Source of the DNA: Branchiostoma floridae
Lineage: Eukaryota > Chordata > Leptocardii > Amphioxiformes > Branchiostomatidae
DNA: 64,000 nt
Direction of reading: 5' to 3'
NCBI RefSeq assembly: GCF_000003815.2
Contig: NC_049980.1
Location: forward strand, 2,601,460 to 2,665,459
The notes under the pieces are model-generated. The model was not told the DNA's origin. It was given only the letters and a program-made list of their open reading frames with translations, and searched no databases. How positions within the stretch are numbered: the first letter of the stretch is position 1; the number at the start of each line of letters is the position of its first letter. Below, piece after piece: positions 11,047 through 22,800 of the stretch. The translations under genes and the position numbers were made by a program.

Positions 11047-11390
11047 GGGTGCACTGCGGAGGCACTGTGAAAGAACTGCGCAGGCAGAGGCACGGTGGAG
11101 GGACTGTGGAGGCACGGTGGAGGGACTGTGAAGAAACTGCGGAGGCACTGTGGAGGAACTGCACAGGCACGGTGGGGGCACTGTCGAGGCACGGTGGAGG
11201 CACTGTGGAGAAACTGCGGAGGCACTGTGGAGGAACTGCGGAGGCACGGTGGAGGAACTGTGGAGGCACGGTGGAGGAACTGCGCAGGCACGGTGGGGGC
11301 ACTGTCGAGGCACGGTGGAGGCACAGTGGAGGAACTGTGGAGGTACGGTGGAGGAACTGCGGAGGCACGATGGAGGAACTGCGCCTTAGA
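11047..11390. repeat. 11-bp minisatellite
   Basis: About 30 copies of an 11-bp unit alternate between GGAGGCACGGT-like and GGAGGAACTGC-like versions. Because 11 is not a multiple of 3, all frames stay open on both strands, giving several overlapping repetitive frames. These are not genes. Confidence 0.9.
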
Positions 11391-11516
11391 AATTCAGTGT
11401 TATAAATCATTTTCAAACGTTTATGTGTTTTTAACTAGTTCTATTCTGAATAGAGTAACCTTTTTATATAGCGCCTTCAGGATGATTTCTTAAAATTTAA
11501 AAAATGCATAACATTA

Positions 11517-12550
11517 ACTAGAGTTCGGCGACCTCATACCTCCATGAATATTAAGAGCTTTTGTAAATTTCATGCAATTAACTGATACATTAACATAATT
11601 TATGCATGGTATTGTTCACCATTGACTAACGTACACGTGTCACAATAATAAAATTTCCATCATCAATTATAAAGCGGTTTAGCAATTTTTACATAAATTA
11701 TGCAAATAAGTTCCTCATTACCATATTTGGTATCTGCTTATAATCCACCCATCATAATTAACATGTGTTGCATTTATTGAAGTCCAGTTATTGAAAGCAA
11801 TCGAATTATACAATTTCCTCAGTAATAATGCAAATTAATTCCTCATTTGCATAACATGCATATCATTATGAACATCTTTGCCCAAGGTACCTGCATGCCT
11901 AATATGATGCCAATCCCTCAATCCTTTCTGCAGTTATCCTCTTTGGAATGTCTTGACAAAAACGCCCCTGCAGTTCCCAAATTACATGTTAGGGGGCTGA
12001 AACTTGCTTCACTCTGTCATGACACAAAAAGCTATCTACCGCTTAAATGTCAAGACCATAGCATGTCTAGAACAAGAGATACATTGAAAAAACTGCTATG
12101 ATAGAATATTCTCATTTATTATGCAAATGTGTTCCTATTTTGCATAATTAGTATCTTATCTTGTACAACATTGTTTAAGGTACCTACATACCAAAAATCA
12201 TGAAAATCTGCTGTTCCATTCTTGAGTTATCCTCTTCAGAAGTTTTTGACAAAAATGCCCCTGCTATCCCAAAACTAGACGCTAGGGGGCCCAGACTTAT
12301 GTGACTTCTTCCTGAGCACAAGAGCTATCTAACACTCGAATATTGTGACCATAGTATGTTCAGAACACCCAGATAGCAAAACCGGAAGTTGCGCTGCAGT
12401 ACCAAGCAGAGTCACTAGGGGGCTTAAAATCCAATCATTTCCAGCTTTCATCACACACTACCAACACACCAAGTATGAAACCAATCCACCCAACCGTTCT
12501 TGAGTTATTTTGTTTACACACACACAGACAGACACACAAACGCAGGGTAA
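11517..12550 (+). repeat. ~1.03-kb interspersed repeat, tandem copy 1
   Basis: Begins ACTAGAGTTCGGCGACCTCA and ends in a CA/CAGA-rich tract (12519-12543). It matches the next copy along its length. Landmarks are CATAATTTATGCATGG, TTATGCAAATAAGTTCCTCA, CTAGGGGGCTGAAACTTG and CTTGAGTTAT. The period is 1034 bp. No protein is encoded. Confidence 0.9.
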
Positions 12551-13612
12551 ACTAGAGTTCGGCGACCTCATATCTCCATGAAAATTTAGAGCTTTCGTAA
12601 ATTTCATGCAATTGACTAACACATTAACATAATTTATGCATGGTGTTGTTCATCATTGACTAACGTACACATGTCAGTTATAAAATTCCCATTATTAATC
12701 ATAAAGTGATTTTGCAATTTTTACATAAATTATGCAAATAAGTTCCTCATTACCATATTTGGTATCTGCTTATATTCCACCTATTATAATTAACATGTGT
12801 TACATGTATTGAACCAGTTATTGAAAACAATGGAACTGTACAATGTCCTGATTAATTATGCAAATTAAGTCCTCATCTGCATAACATGTATATCATTATG
12901 AACTTCTTTGCCTAAGCTACCCGCATGCCTAAAATGCAGGCAATCTGTCGTTCCTGTCTGTAGTTATCCTCTTTGGAGTGTCTTGACAAAAACACCCCTG
13001 CAGTTCCACAATTAAATGCTAGGGGGCTGAAACTTGCCCCACTTTGTCATGACACCGAAAGATATCTACCACCAAAATGTCAAGGCCATAGCATGTCTCG
13101 AACTAGAGATACATTGAAAAACTGCTATGATAGAATATTCTCATTAATTATGCAAATGTACTTTTGTTTTCCATAATTAGTATCTTATCTTGTAAAACAT
13201 TGTCTAAGGTACCTACATACCAAAAATGATGAAAATCCGTTGTTCCCTTCTTCAGTTATCGTCTTCAGAAGTTTTTGACGAAAATGCCTCTGCTTTCCCA
13301 AAACTAGACGCTAGGGGGCCCAAACTTTTGTCACTTATTCCTGAGCACAAGAGCTATCTAACACCCTAAAATCGTGACCATAGCTTGCTCAGAACACGAG
13401 ATAGCAAACCCGGAAGTTGCGGTGCAGTACCAAGGTAAGCCGCTAGGGGGCCCAAAATCTAATCATTTCCAGCTTTCATCACACCCTACCAACACACCAA
13501 GTATGAAACCAATCCACCAAGCCGTTCTTGAGTTATCTTGTTTACACACACACACACACACAGACAGACAGACACACAGACAAACACGGGGTAAAATATA
13601 ACCTCCATGACA
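12551..13612 (+). repeat. ~1.03-kb interspersed repeat, tandem copy 2
   Basis: Same element as 11517-12550 with scattered differences, ending in a longer (CA)n/(CAGA)n tract. The copies begin with CTCCATGAA and the second is followed by TTCATGGAGGT, so ACCTCCATGA may be a short terminal inverted repeat of a non-autonomous transposon. Confidence 0.9.
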
Positions 13613-13656
13613 TTTCATGGAGGTAAATATAACCTCCATGACATTTCATGGAGGTA
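13602..13656. repeat. Duplicated 28-bp palindrome
   Basis: ATAACCTCCATGACATTTCATGGAGGTAA occurs twice in tandem. Each copy is itself palindromic (ACCTCCATGA / TCATGGAGGT), consistent with a transposon end junction. Confidence 0.8.
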
Positions 13657-14255
13657 ACAACCTGCTCAATCTCCCAGAACGTTTTCTTATTACAGAGAAT
13701 TTTTAACGTTTCGGTTTCTTCTCATAGTCCTGTCAGTGTCACATGCACATTAAAACGTCCACAACATCCGTCGCTACAACAGCCCTAAAAGTGACAGTAA
13801 TCTTCTACTTACCCAGTAACCTGTTAAAGGTCAGAGGTTAAACGCCCCAGCTGGTGTTTACATTTGTCGCAAACAATCAAACATCAAGCATCCTAAACAC
13901 ACGTAGAGTCAGTAAATACTAGACATATCATAAGATGGCCAGTGCCTGTGGAGTATAATTTAACCTCTGGTCTGTGTCACAAAAAAGGCGTCCATCCACA
14001 ATTAAAGGTTAGGACAGGTGTCGAACAGGTTAGCGCTCTGGTACTAGTATTTACAAAACAAACAGGACGACTTGGTGGGTTATTTGTTTGGTACTGACGT
14101 GCAATCATGTAAAACAGTGACAGTTTTTTGTTTGCTTGAGAAAAGACGTAAGAGAGGTCATTTTAACACATTACAAAACGATAGATTTAGGCAGAAAGGT
14201 AACAAAACTGCGTTTTAACAAAGCAATTTTATGCCAAAGCCCAATTTACAAAAGA
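13657..14255. other. No gene recognised
   Basis: Flank of the tRNA gene. Nothing else is supported. Confidence 0.35.
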
Positions 14256-14327
14256 AGGGGGCACCCGGATTTGAACCGGGGACCTCTCGATCTGCAGTCG
14301 AATGCTCTACCACTGAGCTATACCCCC
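14256..14327 (-). tRNA. tRNA-Cys (GCA)
   Basis: The minus strand folds as a complete 72-nt cloverleaf. The acceptor GGGGGTA pairs with TGCCCCC, and the discriminator base is T, as usual for tRNA-Cys. The D-arm is AGCTCAGTGGTAGAGC, the anticodon loop CTGCAGA has anticodon GCA (plus-strand 14293-14295), and the T-arm is GGTTCAAATCC. Both internal pol III boxes are intact, and a TTTT terminator follows at 14252-14249 on the minus strand. No intron and no encoded CCA. The gene stands alone in this window. Confidence 0.95.
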
Positions 14328-14329
14328 TC

Positions 14330-16285
14330 TGATACAGTAGTAACCAATTCTAACCACAAAGCAGCGATTTGATAAAAGATAAATACATATACAATATACA
14401 GTGTATTGGAGTCTGCACAATTCACATGTTTTACTCGAACATCATGCTCACTTACTTACTTACTTAGTTCGAGCTCCCGCTCGAACCAATCCAGAGATCT
14501 CCAATGCACTTGGTCCTCCAAGGCCCTTTGTAGGGTTTATTTGCAGGCCTAGGCACAATGTGTCCTTAGACACGGTAGCATTTAAGTAGAAAACTGAAAG
14601 ACTACATTGTAAATTCGATATTGATAGACTACACCTGTATGGTCAAGTCCAAAACTGCTGTCTTATAATAACCAGCCAAAGCAAATGTTTGTTATCAATT
14701 GGTACAAATATTTCACTCATGGTTCTTCGATTCTTTCATGCACTTCGACGTTCTATTTGTTGATGTTTTTGTACAAGCTTTTCATTCTACTAATTATAAT
14801 TTGAACCCTCCGACGACCATGTTGGCGGGTAATTGAATTGAGTAGTAGCATCTTCGTGTGGTTTACAAACGTACACTGCAATCCAACATGGCGCAGATGA
14901 CGTCGATTGAAAAGCCTTATTACGCATTTGACAGCTGTCTGACATATGAACGCATTAAGAGATACGAGTTCACTGATTAAGTAATTCCATGTTCTTCATT
15001 CTCCCAAATCTTTGTAAGTTTTTATACACCTCGATGTTCTGTTTTGTATGTGTTCTGATGGCATAGAAAATGGGACGATTGTTGTCACCTGATAACGCGG
15101 TGTTGTGAACACCTGTCCGACAGGTAGACAGGTAAGTACGTAATGAGAGCAATTTAATGGCAGAGGAAATAAATTATCCCCTAAGGACAGACGCTTTCTG
15201 AGAGCCAATCAGAGATCAGATAGCGGACAGTTATTAAACTCTTTCCCCGAGGGGAGAACTGAGTACGTGTTGTCTGTGTGAGGCCGGCAGGGAATGAGGG
15301 AACGAAAGAACGACAGAAGGGAGAACGCACAAAGCGCGTCTGTCACTATCAGTGAAGCACAGCAATGAAGAAAGAAAAAAATCTTGAAAGAAATGGACCA
15401 TGCCACAACTAAAACGGGTTTTGGTAGAGGACGAGCTATCCATTGTGTTTTCTGTGCATGAGTCTTGAGGCTCTAGATTTTAGACAAGGCCAGCAGGACA
15501 CAATCCTCTTATTTTCTACCTTGCAAGTGACGATGTGCTATGTGTACTATCACAGGCTGTGGATTGTCCTATAAAATTTTTCCCATAGCATGTATATTCC
15601 GCATTGCATTACCAGCTCATTGGAAAAGCATCATGCACCATGTCGTTTCTGAATGAAAAGAGACTGGAATATCATCCGTATCGGCAAAAAAAGAATCTGT
15701 GAATATTTTCGCTGGGTTATTCTTGTTTTGTTGTTGTTGTTGTTTTTCTTTTCGAACATGGTAGTGATAAAAGATGTGGAATGACCAGGCTATTACCTCG
15801 GCGTGTCAGAGTCTTCGTACAGACCATGTGACCTGTCCTCACATAGTGTTTGCACTACAGCTGACCTCTGCATTGTTATCCCACTTAAAGATACGCGTCA
15901 CAGTAAACATCATTTGTTGTCATTTTCGTTCATTCCTAAACGTCCCAACACCCAAAATGGCGTGTAAACACCTCGCTACACGGCTGTCTCCCCCGCGTGA
16001 AGGTGAGAACAAAGACATCTCGCCGCCAGGTGAGCGTGTCTAATGAAGCAGACACGCCCACCCGAGGTTGGCACGCTAGCTGCGGTGTTATTCAGTCCGT
16101 GACCTTTACACGGCACAGAGCTGGCGCGGGGAGGGCGAGCCGCCACGCAGCCCTGACTGTGAGTTTCCCGCGCGACAGTGACTGTCACTACAGCTGGGAG
16201 GGTCCCAGAGTTCGTACCGAGGGCAGATAGAACCCTGCTGACGGCGGAGAACTCTGCTGATCCGTGTATGTGATAGTCAACACTG
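14330..16285. other. Upstream region of the IF-KASH gene
   Basis: No protein gene is recognised. A short CTTA repeat lies near 14450-14465, and a CTGTC-rich hairpin near 15110-15130. The last ~300 bp are GC-rich and probably hold the promoter and 5' UTR of the gene at 16301. No TATA box was identified. Confidence 0.35.
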
Positions 16286-16300
16286 TGAACAGCCGTCGCC

Positions 16301-16827
16301 ATGAGTGCTACCGATAAGGCAGGCGGTGTGGATAAGGCAGACGTTGCTTCCGCCTCTGTTGTCACCGCGGCGTCGTTTACGTCGAGTGACGGCGACGACG
16401 AGGGTCTTGGGACGACGACGTATAGCGTCAGCACGTCGTCAGACGTGGAAAGCACGGCGAGCAGCTCCACCGTGACCGAGGTGCGACATAAGCGGTACGT
16501 GGTGACCAGCTCCTCGGGACGACTGTCGAGCGTCCCCGCCGACCCAGGTCCCGAACCCCCCACCTTCCCCACCACCGACATCGTGTCGCTGAACGCCCGC
16601 TTCATGTACTACGTGGACCGCGTGCGTTTCCTGGAGCAGGAGAACCGTACCCTGCGCCACAGCGTGACGGAGCTGGAGGTCAGGTCTGTGTCCCCGGAGA
16701 TGTACCGAACCTTCCAGCAGGAGATAGACAGGGGGCGGCAGAAGGTGGCGGACCTGGGCGCAGAGAGGGCGCATCTACAGGTGGAGGTACAGAGGCTGGA
16801 GAGGGAGATGCGCGAATTCAACCACAA
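16301..16827 (+). CDS. IF-KASH exon 1: head, coil 1A, start of coil 1B
   Basis: The ATG at 16301 follows an in-frame TGA at 16286 and has a good context (GCCGTCGCCATG), which fixes the start. A Ser/Thr/Asp-rich head is followed at residue 97 by the IF coil 1A signature (LNARFMYYVDRVRFLEQEN). Heptads follow (EMYRTFQQEIDRGRQ, EVQRLEREMREF). The exon ends AACCACAA|GTGAGA with two bases of a codon left over. The lamin exon 1/2 junction falls at the homologous place and in the same phase, which points to lamin-like gene ancestry. Confidence 0.85.
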
Positions 16828-19800
16828 GTGAGAATTTTGTTTCCTTCTTACGTTGTTATTGATAATTTTAAAAAATCTTACCAATTTTTTTTTTTTGGCT
16901 TTTTACGTTTCGTAACTAGTACCCATAAAAAACTTTGTGTTGCTGTCATAATGTGGTAAGTGCAATTATAACAATAGAACACTAATACCAATCTATTTCT
17001 TTGTTGTCGTATTCAAAAATTACTAGAAGATGAACATGAAAACTATGTCTATGTCATGGCACACAAAATCGCAGATAGTGAATATATTTAGAGCCCTCCC
17101 ATCCCTCTTTTTTGTTGTTGACATTTTGCTGAATTTGTGCAATGGGATTTTTGTTAGAATTAGGAAAATAGTAATAGTGATTTATAAAAATCAGTAATCA
17201 GTACTAGACAGGTAACATTTGCAAGCAAATACAGAATGTTACCTTCACATGGTCTAGCCTAGCATTTCTACCAGGAAGGGTAAACTGAAATAGTTGCAGA
17301 TGTTGACACAGGATAAGACAAGAAGGTACAAATAAATGTTGATAATTTTTTATCTGTAACGTTATGCATCTTGAATAATGAACACAACGTCTAATATTGT
17401 TCCACACAGGGTTTCTCATCATCATCTCATCTCAGTCCCATAGCTACAAGCCACAGGGCAGTCTGTCTGTCCATAAAGGTTCTCCATATTTCTGACGGTC
17501 GTCAACAGGGTTTACTCGACGACATTTAGCGTGGGGAAGACGGCCGTCTGCGGGAGGGTCAGGGCCTAGGAATTTTTTTTCAGCCTCACGTGAGACAAGA
17601 AGCACACACAGTCACAATTTTATTGTCAAAAGGAAGCCAAAATATTATAGAATTGAATTCTCGTTTCTGTCTTCTTGAATTAGACTAACTTTGAATAGAG
17701 CAAAATTAAAACAAGCCTACCAAGTTACGGCACACTGTCTAGCGTAGCACAAAAATCGGAAGGTACATTCACAAAAACGTCTCACAGAGTTTGCCGCTTG
17801 TACTACGCAGCGCGAAGGGTTCTCCTCAGCATGCTCTGTCACACTTTTACGTTTTCTATAATATACCCAGTGTGAAATCGAAGGCTACACAATCCTATTT
17901 ATGTCGCAGTAATAGCGCGGCGCGATCGCCGTCTAGTGGTTACCAACTACTGTAAATCGCACAAATTCATAGAAACAGCTGGTTAGCGTAATCGCTAAAA
18001 TTGCCACAAATCTATTATATTCGTTCACGTCACGCAGTTGACAGATACTCTCAGTGCTGAAATTGATATGGCTACCCCTGCACACTCCATGTAATCTTCA
18101 CAGTACGCAGCTCTTCTCCGCTATATGCTTCCTCCGCTATATGATTCCTGTCAATCTGTGTAAATTCATTCATATTTGAACGGCTCGATCATTTTTTTCA
18201 GAGTCCGCAATTCACATTTCATAAATTTCTTTTAATTTTTAGCAAACAATTTTGATTTACGTTTGATGTACGTAGTTTGTTTATGCCCTCATTATCAACA
18301 CGTGCCGCCCGGCACACTTCGAACCCGTCCGCCTGTCAATCATGCAAACTTTAAGGGGTTAGGTTTCTGCTACACTAAACTTTCGCGTTGACTTTGTGCC
18401 TGGGGTTTTGTGCTGTGCCGGCCACTCCCACCGTGTATAAAGCTGCACGTAGCTTAATTGTAATGTACCCAGCTGACTTCGTTTCCGTGCTCCACTTACT
18501 TGCTGGGGACCAACGCAGCGCTGTGGTAACTTACATGATGAACAACAAGGTGAAAGGAATGACCGTGACCTAAGATGGGGCGGGCGTTCCACGCTGCAGT
18601 TAATCATGTTTGTTCAAGGTCAGTTTAATAGCGAAATAAACTCATCAAGTCCATCGTTTTTGTTTCACATACCTTTATGTCTCAGGCGTAAAACTTTGAG
18701 TTTTTTTATGTAACCGCCGGCGACACGCAGTGACCTTGCGTCTAACGTAGTCATGTGTTTCTTTTTGCTCAAATGTTTTTTTTTTCTACTCAAAAATCGG
18801 TTAACTAGAACCGTGACACCATTCCGTGTTTCATTTGGACGACAGCTCTATGCATGGACTTGAGTAAACGTTCCTATTCAGTACTGTGGATAAAAACGAA
18901 CAGGTCTCGCTACATTTTTATGATTATATGTCAGTTACTTATAATGTCAGGAAACATCCAAAGAAATCCCCACGTTACCACATACACGTAGCGTTACCAC
19001 AGTTATTGGCCTGTCTGAGAAAATTGCACTAGTGCTAACGTTATTAGTTATTCTCTCTGAGTGCGTTTGTTCACCAATATTATCGCGCGGAGCACGCAAC
19101 TCAACCTCGGCTTTTACAGAATCGTGAAAACACCAGTGGAATCAAAAGACGAGTGCTGGCGCACTACACACCGTGTGTGTTCTCGATTCTACGTAACTCA
19201 AACACAACATAGAATTCTCGCCAGACCTTTTCAGCATAGCGGGCCGATACGCTGTCGGCTGGAAAAATGACGCTGTAAAAAGCCCGCTACGCTGCTTTTT
19301 CATCCAGCGTAGCGGCAAAACATGGGGAAAAAATAACAAAATATCGTAGTAAAAACACAAAAGCACGCGCCAAGCACGCGCCTCCGCTGTTTCAAGAAGT
19401 TATCAGCTCGAAGGGAGGTGTTTCAGAGCACCCGCCGTGCCGTTGTCTCGCAGCCCCTCCCACCCAGGATCGCCCTTGCGTTCGCGCGAAATGATTGTAA
19501 ACAGAGGACTTGCCGCCACGAGTGACCAGCGGGGTGGGATCCCTCCCCGGAACAGCCAAAATGTATAAGATTTCCCGCGAAAGTCCTTATTTGGGGAGCG
19601 GGGTTGATCAACACAAAGGCGCTTGCAACTAGTTGCGTCATTTCTTTTTCACCGCGGAAAATAGAATCAATTCTTTCTGACACATTTCTAGAGCAAGAGC
19701 GGGTCGCGTCCCCAAATTTCCTGTTCTAAATTTTGCGTGTGCCGGCCTTGCGTTCGTGCAAAAATGTAAACAGGGTAGCGAGTAGGCCTTGCCGCATGTG

Positions 19801-22800
19801 ACCAGCGGGGTGGGATCCCTCCCCGGAACAGCCAGATTTCCCGCGAATGTCCTTATTTGTTGATCAACACAAAGGCTCTTACAACTGGTTGCGTCATTTC
19901 TTTTTCAGCGCGGAAAACAGAATCAATTCTTTCTGACATATTTCTAGAGCAAGACCGTCCGCGTTTCCAAATTTCCTGTTCTAAATTTGAAGCTCTTTGA
20001 TTCGGCAATGTAAAATTCAAACCATCGTAAGTTTGTATGTAAAACCCGGGCATTTCCTTTCGGGGCCGGGGCTTTCGGGGGAGAAGCCTCGCCATGTGGC
20101 CCCGCCCACACCGTCGGCTTCCTTGTTACCAAGGCAGTGCACTTTTTCGCCCACTTCATCAAAGGCCGCCGCTGTTGGTTAGAGTTTCAAACAGCCGCGT
20201 GCCAGTTGACAGCGAACTTCATATGCTACGTGATTATTGCATTCCTTGGACTTCCCCACAGCGGTGCTTCTACAAAATATTTATTAGACTGTAACATTTA
20301 TTCCCACGTAACGTTACGTGTTTTATAGAATAGAATCTGACGCGGAACAGCGGTTTCGCCGGATATTTTCCTTGAAACAGGTCCGTTGGAATATCGTCTG
20401 ACAGCGAGGCGGCGACGTAGGGATATAAGACCGTCAACAACAATCGCACGTCACGGCAGCGCAGCGAAGGTACTAGCGCTATAAAGAAGCGCTTCAGCTT
20501 CGGATGGCAAACTGGACGATAGTTATAAGTACTGTTGAGCTGAGTAAAGTTTGTTGTTTATGAGTTTTTAGTTGTCTTTGACTCTTTGACCCGAAATACT
20601 GCTATGTTAAACTGCTGAAAAGAAGTTAAGTGACTGCTACGATTATCGTAGATATGGCCCTAAAAACTGATAGAATAAGCCTTCTGATTAGCCTAAAATG
20701 CAAGAGCTTAAGGGGGGCTTCGTCTAAAGCAAGATGAAGTCATCATTTGACGGGCGGACACTTCCGTGTTGCGTAGCAGCGGTCGTTGACCTCGTTCGAA
20801 CACCATGTTCCATATCTCCCGGGCGGGTTCCATAGCTACCGGTCGTTGACCTCGGGTCCTTGGAACGTAGTTCCAAAGTTCTATTGGGGCTCGAAAGTTC
20901 GATTTTGTGTTAAAATTGCTAGTTTTTTCACCCTTTTTTGCCCCATAAAATCATTTTTTGGTATCTTTAGGGGACCAAATGACCAAGGTGCAGTGTCTTA
21001 TGTGCAGACCTACCAGCTTGCTGAATTACGAGATATTCCAAGGTCTAGTTTCGGAGATATTCATGTTTTTTATTTGTGCGGAAAAGAAGAAGAAACAGAG
21101 CAAAAACAGTATGTACCTTCTGTGAAGGTAACATAAATAGGTCTTGGCTACACAGTAAACGGACTCTACTCCACCCACCACCCCTCCATCCCTTAACAAC
21201 ATGGGTGGGTATCATTCTTTATCAATGAGTAGGCGTTAGCCGGTACAACGCGCCCAACAAATGTCACTGACACATGACCGGGGACAATTTTATCGTCTCC
21301 GGTTTCCGAGGCAATGCTTCACACGCATTTAACCGTCACTGTCTGTCTGCCATGGAATGGTTCAGCACTGTCAATATCAGGGGGAATGATGAAAGTTTTG
21401 TTTGAGCTCAGCTGGTTTGTTGTATGTATGTATAAGTGTGTTTGGGTCAGTTTGTTTGGGCTGTTTCAATACAGACTGTGTGTGTTAAGTCAATTGTTAA
21501 GGTACCCACGCATATTTGTGTGTACAACTTAAGTAACGCAGTAAATTTATGGCATTCTCCGGGCGGTCATTAAAGTGTCGTACAAAATTCGGCTGTCTTC
21601 CAACAGATAAGATCTATGTCGTCAACATTGACTTCTGCTTTTAGCCTCGCAGAAGAATGAGAAAATAAAGTGGCCGTGACGACGCCTGACCATACCACAG
21701 TGACGCCATATCCGAGTGACGACATTTTTTCCGGTTTGTCTGTCGGCGAAAAATGAATGTTTGCCAGTCCCCCTTCCATGTTATGGTTATGAGGCTGCGT
21801 ATACTCGTACAATGACAGTAAGCCAAGGTCACATTGTTGGCGCCATATTTGTTGCCGTTCTTTAGGGACGTACCATGTTATTGTGGGGGCGGAGTTAAGG
21901 CCTTTAGGCATTATAAGTAGACTAGCCCTTTTACCATGTTTACTTGCCACTTGTTCAACCACCACATTCAAACTTCTCACAAGAAACGTAAAAACTACAA
22001 TAATTTCCCCTAATTCCAATCCCCACTAACCCCATTCCTATCATTCCTACATCAAAGAAAACATCAACTCCTTTTCGAGACCCCCATTTGGCCGAGTAAA
22101 ATGTAGTAAATGTATTACGAAAGGCAATTAACTAGATAGCAATTTGCTAACTTGCTGTTTAGCACAGTAACAATAAAGAATCGTTCTGTTTCCCTGCTAT
22201 ACAAACAGAAATAAAACTGTGATCAGCATATCTCACGAAATATCGTGTCAGCTGGATGGGAAAAAAAGAAGAATTGACCAAATAGGGACAAATAAGTTGC
22301 CATGGGATTTCAGTCTTTTTTTTTTTTTAGTTTATCCAGCTATGCACCGGCCGGTAAGTTTGACTAGGCCAATTGACTCCTACTACTACTTTTATTCCTA
22401 ACTTGGCCAAAGTAACCTATTACCATTAGGTCAGGCCGGAGTCTGGTAAAGACTGCCCATCTGTACAATGTACGTGATCAATGGATTCTACCGTTCTGAT
22501 TGACATGCACAGCACGTAGTTCAGACGTTGCGTGAGTATATGCCACCCCAAAGTGACTCCAATAATGTATCAATCAGTCATATCTGAACATCCTATATAC
22601 TCTTACAGCCTGGGACCGCCGCCAAACAAAACTGAACCACCTCAGGAACGCTTCCAAATGACACAAAAACTGATCNNNNNNNNNNNNNNNNNNNNNNNNN
22701 NNNNNNNNNNNNNNNNNNNNNNNNNNNNNNNNNNNNNNNNNNNNNNNNNNNNNNNNNNNNNNNNNNNNNNNNNNNCTATTTGGTTGATATCACTGTTTTT

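Noticed and set aside
11049..11493. Overlapping repetitive open frames on both strands
   Set aside because: All derive from an 11-bp minisatellite that has no stops in any frame; no start context or splice evidence.
15976..16774. Long minus-strand frames over the IF exon 1
   Set aside because: GC-rich antisense shadows of a clearly coding exon.
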